From assembly GCA_900538305.1 (NCBI GenBank), contig UPXY01000007.1:1-64000 (forward strand): a DNA stretch of 64,000 bases, written 5' to 3'. Origin of the DNA: an uncultured Collinsella sp. GTDB lineage: Bacteria > Actinomycetota > Coriobacteriia > Coriobacteriales > Coriobacteriaceae. The notes under the pieces are model-generated. The model saw only the letters and a program-made list of their open reading frames with translations, did no database searches and was not told the origin of the DNA. The position numbers and the translations under genes are program-made. Of this stretch, positions 1 to 11,085 are shown piece by piece. How positions within the stretch are numbered: the first letter of the stretch is position 1; each line of letters opens with the position of its first letter.

Positions 1-124
1 TGGTCGACGGAGTGATTGGCGCCAATGACAACCGACCAGCCAATAACCCCCGTCCCCAATGGCTGGCCGTCCCCGCTGGCAGAAGCACCCGTCCCCAATG
101 GCGGGCAGCCCCGTCCCCAAAGCG
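1..124. repeat. Intergenic cluster of GGGGAC-core repeats
   Basis: This stretch before the first gene holds four occurrences of CGTCCCC, three of them in the context CGTCCCCAATGGC or close to it. The 33 bases at 36-68 match, on the opposite strand, 30 of 33 bases of a segment inside gatB (34736-34768). The flanks of the core are partly self-complementary (GCCA on one side, TGGC on the other). I see no convincing gene here. The role of the repeat is unknown. Confidence 0.6.
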
Positions 125-916
125 TTAGTTCCAGCAGGTGGTGTGGCGGGAACGGAAGGAGCAGCCCGCGGCGACGCGGCAGCCGCGGCAGCTGCGCACG
201 GCGTCGGCGGCTGGGAGGATACCCATGCCTGCTTCGCGTTCCCCGCTCGGCGTGGGGAACAGTCCGAAGACCGCGGTGATGCTTTTGCTGGGAATCATGA
301 GGTTCGACGGCGCGAGTGTGATGCCGAGCGACCGCCGAGCATCGAGCGCGTCGAGGAGGCTCCGCTGCGCATCGAGCGGCAAGTCGCCATAACCGCAGGA
401 GAAGCGCCAGTTACCTGCAAGGCCGTATGCGGCGGCATCGTGCTTGAGCTTGCGATCGAGGGTTTCGGCCGCCTCTTCGACCAGTGCCGAGCATGCTGCA
501 TCGTAGAGCGTTGCATCAAGCGGCTGCTGACTGCTCAAGACCCGCAGGTGTCGCTCGCTTTCCATACCGAGCGTCACGGCGAAGACGGCCGCCGCATGCG
601 CGTCCTTGAGGTGCCGGTAGATATCGCGTCCGGTGAGCACGACCGTGGTGTCCGCAAGGCGGATGCAGGGGTTTCCGTCATCGTCTGCGCCCAGCGCTTC
701 GATGCCGAAGAAGGCACCCGTGCCGCGAGGTGCAAGGTTTCGCCTTGCCTCCTCGATCGCCGCGTCGATGCGCTCGACAAGTTCTGCTTCGAGCTCCTGA
801 CCGCTATACCCCAGGTACCGAAGTGCTTCTGGGCGCTCAAGACGCAACGATCCTGCATCCGCGCGCCACGGACGCGGAGTGCCGAGGGGAGGCGTCGCGC
901 CCTCCTTCACAGCCAT
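125..916 (-). CDS. Stand-alone B12-dependent methionine synthase activation-domain protein
   Basis: The protein of 263 residues resembles the C-terminal reactivation domain of cobalamin-dependent methionine synthase (MetH), which binds S-adenosylmethionine and reductively methylates inactive cob(II)alamin. The segment SCGYGDLPLDAQRSLLDAL and the downstream SNLMIPSKS match the family's SAM-binding signature. A Cys-rich tail (CRGCRVAAGC) follows. The start at 916 is chosen because metF stops only 2 bases upstream; a longer reading frame to 1225 would overlap metF. Co-transcription with metF, which makes the methyl donor used by MetH, supports the call. The MetH catalytic part is not in the window, so the activation domain is apparently a separate polypeptide here. 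Confidence 0.82.
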   Translation of the reverse strand: MAVKEGATPPLGTPRPWRADAGSLRLERPEALRYLGYSGQELEAELVERIDAAIEEARRNLAPRGTGAFFGIEALGADDDGNPCIRLADTTVVLTGRDIYRHLKDAHAAAVFAVTLGMESERHLRVLSSQQPLDATLYDAACSALVEEAAETLDRKLKHDAAAYGLAGNWRFSCGYGDLPLDAQRSLLDALDARRSLGITLAPSNLMIPSKSITAVFGLFPTPSGEREAGMGILPAADAVRSCRGCRVAAGCSFRSRHTTCWN

Positions 917-918
917 GC

Positions 919-1791
919 TCACGAAAGCGCCTCCACGGCGGCGCGTGCCACGGACGGGCGGTTCATGGTGTAGACGTGGAGTCCGTCGACACCGTGGTCG
1001 CGCAGGTCGATAAGTTGGCGGCAGGCATAGTCGATACCCGCACGTACCAGGCTCTCTGGATCGTCCTCGTATTTCGCGAGGAGCTTGATGACGGGGGAGG
1101 GGAGCGACGCGCCGCACATGAAGACCATGCGGCTGATTTGCGTTCGGCTCATGAACGGCATGATACCGCAGGTGATGGGCGCCGTGATGCCGGCTTTTTC
1201 GGCAAGGTCGAGGAAGCGGTAGCACACCTCGTTATCGAAGAAGAGCTGGGTCACGAAGAAGCTCGCGCCGGCGTCCTGCTTGAGCTTGAGGTGCGCCACG
1301 CTCGTGGCGAGATCGTCGCATTCGATGTGGCCTTCCGGGTAGGCGGCACCGCCCACGCAGAAGCCTGCCTCGACAAGCGCCGGGATGATCTCGCTGGCAT
1401 AAGAGAAATCGCTTGGCGCGCCGTAAGCGGGGCTATCGGGCGTGGGGCGGTCCCCACGCAGGGCGAGCACGTTTTCCACGCCGGCGGTACGGTAGTCCTC
1501 GATGCGCTGCATGAGCTGTTCACGCGTGAGCGACATGCAGGTAAGGTGCGCCACGGAGCTTACGTTGAACTCCTCTTCAATCATGTGCGCGATCGCCGCG
1601 GTCTGGCCGAAGTTCCCGCCGCCGCCCGCCGAGCAGGTCACGCTGATGAAATCGGGCGCGAGCTCGCAGAGGGCGCCAGCGGCCTCGCGGGCGCGGTCGA
1701 GCGTGAGCTCGCCCTTGGGCGGGAACATCTCGAACGAGACCGGCGTGCGTCCTGCGGTTTTCGCGTGGGCGAATATGTCGTCAATGCGCAT
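919..1791 (-). CDS. metF: 5,10-methylenetetrahydrofolate reductase
   Basis: This FAD-dependent TIM-barrel enzyme reduces 5,10-methylene-THF to 5-methyl-THF, the methyl donor for methionine synthesis. It has 290 residues, the usual bacterial length. The N-terminal PVSFEMFPPKGE contains the conserved catalytic Glu (Glu21), followed by SVTCSAGGGG and the barrel-core TQLFFDN. A good ribosome binding site (GGAGG) precedes the ATG at 1791 on the minus strand. It lies immediately upstream of the MetH-activation protein, forming a two-gene methionine unit. Confidence 0.93.
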   Translation of the reverse strand: MRIDDIFAHAKTAGRTPVSFEMFPPKGELTLDRAREAAGALCELAPDFISVTCSAGGGGNFGQTAAIAHMIEEEFNVSSVAHLTCMSLTREQLMQRIEDYRTAGVENVLALRGDRPTPDSPAYGAPSDFSYASEIIPALVEAGFCVGGAAYPEGHIECDDLATSVAHLKLKQDAGASFFVTQLFFDNEVCYRFLDLAEKAGITAPITCGIMPFMSRTQISRMVFMCGASLPSPVIKLLAKYEDDPESLVRAGIDYACRQLIDLRDHGVDGLHVYTMNRPSVARAAVEALS

Positions 1792-2075
1792 GACGTACCT
1801 CCAGGATATGTGCGAGCGCGAGCGGAACCGGTGCCGAGCGCTCGGTTCGGCAATCGTATCCTGTGATGATACCGTGCGCAGGTCGACCTGTCAGGCGTGG
1901 AGTCATCCCGTAACAAGGTGGCTTGTTTCCCGCTGGAAATCCGGGCAGGAAATTACGCGTACTCATTCAGGGTATCGGGATCATACGCCTTTTCCTAGCC
2001 GTATTGTTCAGGGCGAGGCAGGTGGGGCGCCTCGTGTTCGCAGGACACCGACTGCTCGTTGCCATGCGGTTCGCG
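1792..2075. other. Intergenic region between gltD and metF
   Basis: This 284-base gap holds the metF ribosome binding site and presumably its promoter. At about 1940-2000 it contains an imperfect inverted repeat whose left arm includes AAATCCGGGCAGGAA, close to AAATCCGAGCAGGAA in the long inverted repeat upstream of gltB. I recognise no SAM or cobalamin riboswitch, though without folding I cannot exclude one. Confidence 0.4.
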
Positions 2076-3593
2076 TCACCGCCCGAGCGCTTGGGCAACC
2101 TCGGCGGCGCAGGCCATGGCATCTGCGATGGCGGAGACGACAAGCGAGGCACCGGTACGGGAATCACCGCAGGTGAAGATAGGTATCGAAGATACTTCTG
2201 CTTCGCGCACCTCCCATTCGCCCTCTGCGGCGGCCCTCTCCGAAACGCAGCGATGCGAGCCCGCCAACGTGCGCGGCAGCGGTCTGCCGTCACCCATCGC
2301 GGGGAACGAGGCGCCAAATGCGTCGAACACTGCGCGCTCTGCGCCGGTAAACCCGCAGGCGATGAGTACGAGCTGTGCGGGAAGCACGCGTTCCGTTTCC
2401 TCGAGGCGCATCGGCGCGCCCGTTTCCCATGAGACGTCCGCCACGCGCACACCGCTCACCGCGCCCGACGTGTCGGTCTCGAACGCAACGGTGTCGCAGC
2501 TCCAGGCGCGCATCTCTCCGCCCATGAGCGCGATCGCTTCCTGCTGGCCATAATCGGTCTTTTTGATGTTCGGCCATTCCGGCCAGGGGTTGCCGGGCCG
2601 TCGCTCAACGGGAGGCTCGGGGAGTACTTCGAGCTGCCGAACGCTTCGCGCTCCTTGGCGCACTGCGGTGGCAAGGCAGTCGTTGCCCGTGTCGCCACCG
2701 CCGATAACCACCACGTCTCGGCCGTTGGCGGAGATGCGCGGCTCGCGGCCATCGAGGAGCGCCTTCGTCTCTTCTGCCAGGTAATCAACCGCGAGTACGA
2801 CGCCCGCGGCATCTGCACGGGGAACGTCGAGTGTCCGCGCCTCCCGCGCGCCGCAGGCGAGCACCACCGCGTCCGCCTCGCAGGTAAGCGATTTCGCCAC
2901 CGCCGGGTCGCTCGCATCGACACCGAGCCTGAACTCGATACCGAGCTCCTGCATAAGCGCAACGCGCCGCTCGATCACGGATTTCTCGAGCTTCATGTTG
3001 GGGATGCCGTAGGTGAGCAGACCTCCCGCGCGGTCATCGCGCTCGACGACCGTTACGCGGTGGCCACGGCGTGCGAGCTCCCAGGCGCAAGCGAGGCCGG
3101 CTGGGCCAGAGCCTATCACCGCGACATGCGGCGCGTCTGCCGCGGCGAGCGTGAAGCGCGCAGGCCCGCCGTGTGCCCACTCCCAGTCCGAGATGGCGCG
3201 TTCCGTGTCATGGATCGCGGTGGGCTCGCCTTCGACGGAGCCCAAGTTGCACGCGGCTTCGCACAGCGCCGGGCACACGCGGCTCGTGAACTCGGGCAGC
3301 GGACTCGTGAGCGCGAGCCTGGATGCCGCCTCGCGCATGCGCCCGCGCCAGACGAGGTCGTTCCACTCGGGGATGAGATTATGCAGCGGGCAGCCGCTCG
3401 GGCGTGCGTTTCCAAACGAGATTCCCGCCTGGCAGAATGCCACGCCGCACATCATGCAGCGGCTCGCCTGCTCACGCCGTGCGTCTGCGTCGAGCTCGAT
3501 ATACAGCGGGTCGAAGTCCCGCGTGCGCTCGGCGACCGACCGAAGCTTATGGGTTGCGCGTCCGACTTCCAAAAACGCTCCCGGCCTTCCCAT
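2076..3593 (-). CDS. gltD: Glutamate synthase (NADPH) small subunit
   Basis: GltD oxidises NADPH and passes electrons through FAD and Fe-S clusters to the large subunit GltB for glutamate formation. Of 505 residues, the N-terminal third has the Cys clusters CMMCGVAFC, GCPLHNLIPEWNDLV and VCPALCEAAC (residues 46-115) that bind two 4Fe-4S clusters. A FAD-binding Rossmann motif (GSGPAG, 161-166) and a second nucleotide-binding motif (VVVIGGGDTGNDC, about residue 296) follow. It begins 2 bases after the end of gltB, so the two are translated from one message. Confidence 0.95.
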   Translation of the reverse strand: MGRPGAFLEVGRATHKLRSVAERTRDFDPLYIELDADARREQASRCMMCGVAFCQAGISFGNARPSGCPLHNLIPEWNDLVWRGRMREAASRLALTSPLPEFTSRVCPALCEAACNLGSVEGEPTAIHDTERAISDWEWAHGGPARFTLAAADAPHVAVIGSGPAGLACAWELARRGHRVTVVERDDRAGGLLTYGIPNMKLEKSVIERRVALMQELGIEFRLGVDASDPAVAKSLTCEADAVVLACGAREARTLDVPRADAAGVVLAVDYLAEETKALLDGREPRISANGRDVVVIGGGDTGNDCLATAVRQGARSVRQLEVLPEPPVERRPGNPWPEWPNIKKTDYGQQEAIALMGGEMRAWSCDTVAFETDTSGAVSGVRVADVSWETGAPMRLEETERVLPAQLVLIACGFTGAERAVFDAFGASFPAMGDGRPLPRTLAGSHRCVSERAAAEGEWEVREAEVSSIPIFTCGDSRTGASLVVSAIADAMACAAEVAQALGR

Positions 3594-3595
3594 CG

Positions 3596-6500
3596 TTATC
3601 GCGCTCCCTTCGCGCTTGCGCCGACCGTAGTGCCTGCGCCCTTGCCCGTTGCTTGTTCGAACGCCCGCTCAAGCGCCTGTTCATGCGTGAGCCCGGCGCG
3701 CTCGGCCTCTTCGATCACCGCTTGCATGCGCTCGTATGCCTCGGGCACCACTTTCACGAAGTGCTTCGCGATGTCGTCGAAACGGTAGAGCATCTTGATG
3801 CCGCGTGGGCTCTGCGTAGCGCGAGCGTGCTCTTCGATGAGGCGGCGTATCTGCGCAAACTCGCGATCCGTGGGACGTTTGAGCTCGACGGAGTCTCCGT
3901 TCACACGGCGCGCGAGCGTACCGAACTCGTCGTATACATACGCGACGCCGCCTGTCATGCCGGCGGCGAAGTTCGCCCCCACCTCGCCGAGCACGAGCAC
4001 GCAGCCGCCGGTCATATACTCGCAGCCGCAGGTGCCCACGCCCTCCACGACGAGCGTCGCGCCGGAATTGCGCACGGCGAACCGTTGTCCGGCAAGACCG
4101 TTCACATAGCCTTTTCCGCTTGTCGCGCCGAAGAAGGCGACGTTGCCCACCACGATGTTCTCGTCGAACTTGAAGCTTGCCGACGCGGGCGGGCGCACGG
4201 AAAGCGTGCCGCCCGAAAGCCCCTTGCCGAAGTAGTCGTTCGCGTCGCCCGCGACATTCAGCTGGATGCCGCGCGGTAGGAACGCGCCGAAGCTCTGGCC
4301 GGCGGATCCGTCGCAGTCGATGCTGATGGAGCCATCGGGCAAGCCATCGGGATGGTGTACGGTCACGGCATGGCCGAGCATCGTGCCCACGCAGCGATCG
4401 ACGTTATCGATGTCCACATGGAAACGGGCGCGGGTGAGCGTGCGCCGCGCCTCGCGGGTGAGGGGGATGAAGAGCGCGGCATCGAGTGTGCGTTCGAGTT
4501 CGACGTCTGCCGCCATGCGGGGCAGATAGTGCCGTTCGTCCGCCCCGTCGATATGGGCGCCGAATTCGCAGGTGCTTGGCGCGAACACGGGTGCAAGGTC
4601 GATACGTCCCGCCTTCCAGCTCGCAGGCGTCTCGACCTGCCGCAGGTATTCGGGGTGCCCCACCATCTCTTCCACGGTGCGGAAGCCCAGGCGTGCCATG
4701 ACGCGTCGCAGTTGTTCTGCGACGAAGAGCATGAAGCGTTCAACATGCTCGGGCTTGCCGACGAAGTGCCCGCGCAGGCGGCAGTTCTGCGTGGCGATGC
4801 CCGCAGGGCAGGTGTCTTGGTGGCAATCGCGCTGCATGAGGCAGCCCATTGCGATGAGCGGCATCGTGGCGAAGCCGAATTCCTCGGCACCAAGAAGGCA
4901 TGCGACTGCGACATCCGTGCCGTCCATGAGCTTGCCGTCGGCCTCGAGCACCACGCGTGAGCGCAGGCCGTTTCTCACGAGCGTCTGCTGCGTCTCTGCC
5001 AGACCAAGCTCCAAGGGCAACCCGGCGTGCCAGATCGAGTCGCGCGGCGCCGCGCCGGACCCGCCGTTGTGGCCGGAGATGAGGATCTTGTTTGCCGCCC
5101 CCTTAGCCACGCCGGTAGCGATGGTACCCACGCCCGCCTCGGAGACGAGCTTCACGCTCACGCGCGCTCCAGGGTTCGCGCACTTGAGATCGTAGATGAG
5201 CTCCGCCAAATCCTCGATGGAGTAGATGTCGTGATGTGGCGGCGGCGAGATGAGCCCGATGCCCGGGGTGGAGTGGCGGACCTCGGCGACCCAAGGGTAG
5301 ACCTTCTTACCGGGCAGGTGGCCGCCTTCGCCGGGCTTCGCACCCTGCGCCATCTTGATCTGGATCTCGGTCGCGGAGGCAAGATAGCGGCTCGTCACGC
5401 CGAAGCGCCCGCTCGCAACCTGTTTGATCGCGGAATTCACCGAGTCGCCGTTTGCAAGCGGCGTCTCGCGCCGCGGATCCTCGCCGCCCTCGCCGGAATT
5501 CGACCGCCCCTGCAGGCGGTTCATGGCGATCGCCATGCACTCGTGCGCTTCCTTCGAGATGGAGCCGAAGCTCATCGCGCCGGTGTTGAAGCGCGTGACG
5601 ATGCTGCGCGCGTCTTCGACCTCCTCAAGCGGGATGGGCGTGGCACGATCGCTATCGAAATCGAGGAGGTCGCGCAGGCGGACGGCGCGCCCTTCGCGGC
5701 GAATGTGCTCGCTGTAGGCGAGGAAGTCGTCGAAGCTATCGGTGCGCACGGAGCGTTGGAGCAGGTAGATAGCTTGAGGATCGATGAGATGCTCCTCACC
5801 GCCCTGCGGCCGCCACTTCGTGAGGCCAAGGCTCGGCAGCTCGCTAGGCGCAGGCGAGTGCTGCCAAGCGCAGGCGGCATCGAATCGCTCGTTGAGCTCG
5901 CGTTCAATATCGCGCACGTCGAGACCGCCCACGCGCGAGACCGTGCCGGTGAAGTACCGATCCACGAATGCGGGCGCGAGCCCCACCACCTCGAAGATCT
6001 GGGCGGAATGGTAGCTCTGAACGGTAGAGATGCCCATCTTCGACATGATGGAGACCATGCCGGCAACGAGCGCCCGGTTGTAGTTTGCAATTCCCTCGGC
6101 GGCGGTGAGCGCATCGCCATCCTTGCCGGTAAGGCGTGCGTTCGAGGCAAGCTCCTCGATAGCCCGGTGCGCGGTGGAGGGGAAGATGCCACTCGCCGAA
6201 TATGCCACGAGTGCGGAGACGTCGTGCGCGCTCATGGCATCCCCCGCATCGACGATGAGGTCGGCGAACGTGCGTAGGCCAACGTTCATGAGGTGGTTAT
6301 GCACCGCTCCCACGGCGAGAAGCGAGGGGATGGGTACTTTGCCTTCGCCGGCGCGGTTTGAAAGCGCGATGATGTTCGCTCCGTCGCGCACCGCCTCTTC
6401 GACTGCGCGTACGAGAGCATCGAGCGCGCGCTCGAGGCCATCGGTGTCGGTGCGCGGGTAGGCGGCGTTGAAGCGGCGCGTCTTGAAGCCGGTGCGGTCA

Positions 6501-8254
6501 ACGTCGCAGATGGCTCGGAACTCCTGCTCGGTGAGCACGGGCGTCTCGAGGCGGATGAGCCGGCACGCGCCGCGGGAGTCTTCGAGCAGGTTGCCGTGAT
6601 TACCAAGATAGAGAATCGTCGATGTGACCATGCGCTCGCGCAGCGCGTCGATGGGTGGGTTTGTGACCTGCGCGAAGAGCTGATAGAAGTAGTCGAAGAA
6701 CGACCGTGGTTTGGCGGAGAGGCAGGCGAGCGGGGCGTCGATGCCCATCGAGGCGAGCGGTGTGGAGCCGGTTTGCGCCATGGGTGCGATCACCTCGTCC
6801 ACATCGTCCCAGGTAAGGCCGAGTTTCATAGCGTCCTGGGTGAAGGGCGCCGCCGCGTCCGTTTCGGAGGGTGCGCTTCCGGCAGGACTTTGAGCATCTT
6901 GCTGTGCGAGGTCGGCCAGCGTGAGCGTCTCGTCTGCAATCCACGCTTCGAAGGGTTTGAGCTTCGCAAACGAGCGGCGGATCTCCTCATTTTTGCGGAT
7001 GTGCCCGGCAGCGAGGTCGATCTCGATCATCTCACCCGGACCCAGGCAGCCGCATTCGAGCACGTTAGCCGGGTCGACCTCGATGGTGCCGACCTCGCTC
7101 GAAAGCAGGAAGCGGTCGTCGCGGGTCACGTAGTAGCGCGCGGGGCGCAGACCGTTGCGGTCGAGCGCTGCGCCGAGCGTGCGCCCATCGGTGAACGCGA
7201 TCGCCGCCGGCCCGTCCCACGGCTCCATGAGCATAGACTGGTACGCGTCGTAGGCGCGCCGTTCGCTCGACAGCTCTTCGTTGAGATCCCACGGCTCGGG
7301 GATGAGGAGCGAGACCGTTCGCGTCATGCTGCGTCCGTTCATCACGAGGAACTCGAATACGTTATCGAGGATGGCGGAATCCGACCCCTCTCGGTTGATG
7401 ATGGGCAGCACGCGCTCAAGGTCGTGCTGGAACACGGGGGAGTACAGGTTGGGCTCGCGCGCACGGATCCAGTTCACGTTGCCCTTCAGGGTGTTGATCT
7501 CGCCGTTGTGGATGAGGTAACGGTTGGGATGCGCGCGCTCCCAGCTGGGGGTCGTATTCGTGGAGTAGCGCGAGTGCACGAGCGCCACGGCGGTCTTCAC
7601 GGCGGCGTCGGCGAGGTCGGGGTAGAAGCCGCGCATCTGCGTGGCGACGAGCATGCCCTTGTAGACGATCGTGCGCGCGCTCATGCTGCATATATAGAAG
7701 ATCTTGCCGTCGAGTGCATGCTCGGCATCGGCTCGTTTCTCGATGGTGCGGCGGCACAGGTAGAGACGGCGTTCGAAGTCATCGCCGGCATCGACATCAC
7801 TCGGCCGCTTTAAAAACGCCTGCAGGATGGTAGGCATGCAGGCGCGTGCCGTCGTTCCCAGGTCATGAGGGTCGGTTGGCACGGCGCGCCAGAAGAGCAC
7901 GGGCACGCCCGCCTCGGCGCAGCCATCCTCGAAGACGCGGCGCGCATCGGCCACGCCGTGGTCATCACGAGGGAAGAAAAGCATGGCCACGCCATAATCG
8001 CCCTCGTCGGGCAAAAGATGACCGCAACGTTGCGCTTCCTTGCGGAAGAAGTGGTGCGGTACCTGGAAGAGGATGCCCGCGCCGTCGCCGGTGTTGCGTT
8101 CGAGCCCCTTGCCGCCGCGATGCTCGAGGTTCACGAGGACGGAGAGGGCATCGTCGAGAATCTGGTGGCTGCGCGTGCCGTCGATGGCGGCGAGCGCACC
8201 GATTCCGCAGGCGTCGTGCTCGAACTCCGAGCGGTACAGCGTGGGTTGGCTCAT
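3596..8254 (-). CDS. gltB: Glutamate synthase large subunit
   Basis: GltB transfers the glutamine amide nitrogen to 2-oxoglutarate, giving two glutamates. The protein has 1552 residues. The start at 8254 has a strong AAGGAG site and leaves a short propeptide ending before Cys16 (DACGIG), the expected autocatalytic cleavage point that exposes the glutaminase nucleophile. The longer frame up to 8332 lacks this support. A 3Fe-4S motif (CLMQRDCHQDTC) lies near residue 1140 after the FMN-binding synthase domain, and the Gly-rich beta-helix domain forms the C-terminus. Together with gltD and the divergent glutamine synthetase it forms a GS-GOGAT ammonium assimilation cluster. Confidence 0.96.
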   Translation of the reverse strand: MSQPTLYRSEFEHDACGIGALAAIDGTRSHQILDDALSVLVNLEHRGGKGLERNTGDGAGILFQVPHHFFRKEAQRCGHLLPDEGDYGVAMLFFPRDDHGVADARRVFEDGCAEAGVPVLFWRAVPTDPHDLGTTARACMPTILQAFLKRPSDVDAGDDFERRLYLCRRTIEKRADAEHALDGKIFYICSMSARTIVYKGMLVATQMRGFYPDLADAAVKTAVALVHSRYSTNTTPSWERAHPNRYLIHNGEINTLKGNVNWIRAREPNLYSPVFQHDLERVLPIINREGSDSAILDNVFEFLVMNGRSMTRTVSLLIPEPWDLNEELSSERRAYDAYQSMLMEPWDGPAAIAFTDGRTLGAALDRNGLRPARYYVTRDDRFLLSSEVGTIEVDPANVLECGCLGPGEMIEIDLAAGHIRKNEEIRRSFAKLKPFEAWIADETLTLADLAQQDAQSPAGSAPSETDAAAPFTQDAMKLGLTWDDVDEVIAPMAQTGSTPLASMGIDAPLACLSAKPRSFFDYFYQLFAQVTNPPIDALRERMVTSTILYLGNHGNLLEDSRGACRLIRLETPVLTEQEFRAICDVDRTGFKTRRFNAAYPRTDTDGLERALDALVRAVEEAVRDGANIIALSNRAGEGKVPIPSLLAVGAVHNHLMNVGLRTFADLIVDAGDAMSAHDVSALVAYSASGIFPSTAHRAIEELASNARLTGKDGDALTAAEGIANYNRALVAGMVSIMSKMGISTVQSYHSAQIFEVVGLAPAFVDRYFTGTVSRVGGLDVRDIERELNERFDAACAWQHSPAPSELPSLGLTKWRPQGGEEHLIDPQAIYLLQRSVRTDSFDDFLAYSEHIRREGRAVRLRDLLDFDSDRATPIPLEEVEDARSIVTRFNTGAMSFGSISKEAHECMAIAMNRLQGRSNSGEGGEDPRRETPLANGDSVNSAIKQVASGRFGVTSRYLASATEIQIKMAQGAKPGEGGHLPGKKVYPWVAEVRHSTPGIGLISPPPHHDIYSIEDLAELIYDLKCANPGARVSVKLVSEAGVGTIATGVAKGAANKILISGHNGGSGAAPRDSIWHAGLPLELGLAETQQTLVRNGLRSRVVLEADGKLMDGTDVAVACLLGAEEFGFATMPLIAMGCLMQRDCHQDTCPAGIATQNCRLRGHFVGKPEHVERFMLFVAEQLRRVMARLGFRTVEEMVGHPEYLRQVETPASWKAGRIDLAPVFAPSTCEFGAHIDGADERHYLPRMAADVELERTLDAALFIPLTREARRTLTRARFHVDIDNVDRCVGTMLGHAVTVHHPDGLPDGSISIDCDGSAGQSFGAFLPRGIQLNVAGDANDYFGKGLSGGTLSVRPPASASFKFDENIVVGNVAFFGATSGKGYVNGLAGQRFAVRNSGATLVVEGVGTCGCEYMTGGCVLVLGEVGANFAAGMTGGVAYVYDEFGTLARRVNGDSVELKRPTDREFAQIRRLIEEHARATQSPRGIKMLYRFDDIAKHFVKVVPEAYERMQAVIEEAERAGLTHEQALERAFEQATGKGAGTTVGASAKGAR

Positions 8255-8814
8255 GGTGACTCCTTCTGAGCATATGGATGGGGCGAGCTGTTTCGTTCGC
8301 CGCCCCGTTGAAATCCGAGCAGGAACTGGCATGTGATCGCCTCGAATGAAGAAAAACCCATGCCAGTTCCCGCCTGGATTCGTTCGAAGAACGTGGACAG
8401 GATGCCGACGCAGGCCAGTCGAGATGCCACGGCGCCCGGATTGGGGCGCTAAGGCGAGCGCTGGTGAGCGGCAGGCGCCGCCATCGTAGGCGCGCCACGT
8501 TGCCGTGGGTTTGCAGGCACGTTTCGATTGGATTACGTTTTCGACAACATATGACGACGCTCGCTCGACGCGTTCGCTGCGCCGCAGGGAAATTTGCTTG
8601 GTAGCGGGGGATTTGCTACCCCGCTCGCGTGGTTTTCGCGAATTGCCACCTCTCGCAGGCGCGCATTTCGTCGCGTTGCGGTACCCTCGAAGATGTTTTT
8701 CAGCAGTAACTCGCGCTTAACGACCTCGCAACACAAGACGGCTAACCTGCTTGGTGTTCGCGGACCAGAACCGAACCGACGCATCGATACGCGTCAAGCG
8801 AAGGGAGCGTAAGC
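8255..8814. promoter_or_regulatory. Divergent control region between gltB and glutamine synthetase
   Basis: This 560-base gap separates two divergently transcribed nitrogen genes and must hold both promoters. It contains an inverted repeat with arms 8313-8333 and 8359-8379 (18 of 21 positions pair; core GGAACTGGCATG), and a small hairpin at 8603-8625 with arms AGCGGGG and CCCCGCT. The first lies 60-125 bases upstream of the gltB start, so it would fall in or near its leader. I see no protein-coding gene in this gap. Confidence 0.5.
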
Positions 8815-10905
<2,091 letters not shown>

Positions 10906-10953
10906 GCTCGACTCGTCAGCCCGCTCGACCGAAGCGATCTCCGCGCGCGCCGC

Positions 10954-11025
10954 GCTAAAAATTGCCGAAACCGTCACGAAGCAACCTCACATCCTTGCTT
11001 CGTGGCGGTTTCGGCATTTTTTAGC
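10954..11025. terminator. Strong bidirectional terminator
   Basis: A long near-perfect inverted repeat spans about 30 bases per arm (left arm 10954-10984, right arm 10995-11025). The arms pair GCTAAAAATTGCCG with CGGCATTTTTTAGC and contain A- and T-runs, so the structure can terminate glutamine synthetase from the left and reads equally well from the other strand. One base pair in the middle is mismatched. Confidence 0.9.
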
Positions 11026-11085
11026 ACGATGCGAAGGGAGCGAGAATGGGATGATCCTACCGGGCGGGCTGGCAGATTCGGCGAC

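Noticed and set aside
59..973. Long plus-strand reading frame over the MetH-activation gene
   Set aside because: It overlaps a recognisable minus-strand gene, has Arg/Ala-rich composition typical of the antisense of a high-GC gene and no ribosome site.
917..1225. N-terminal extension of the MetH-activation protein
   Set aside because: It would overlap metF in another frame. The ATG at 916 gives a natural operon junction.
1792..2075. SAM or cobalamin riboswitch upstream of metF
   Set aside because: I could not find the conserved cores by eye. A covariance-model search would be needed to settle it.
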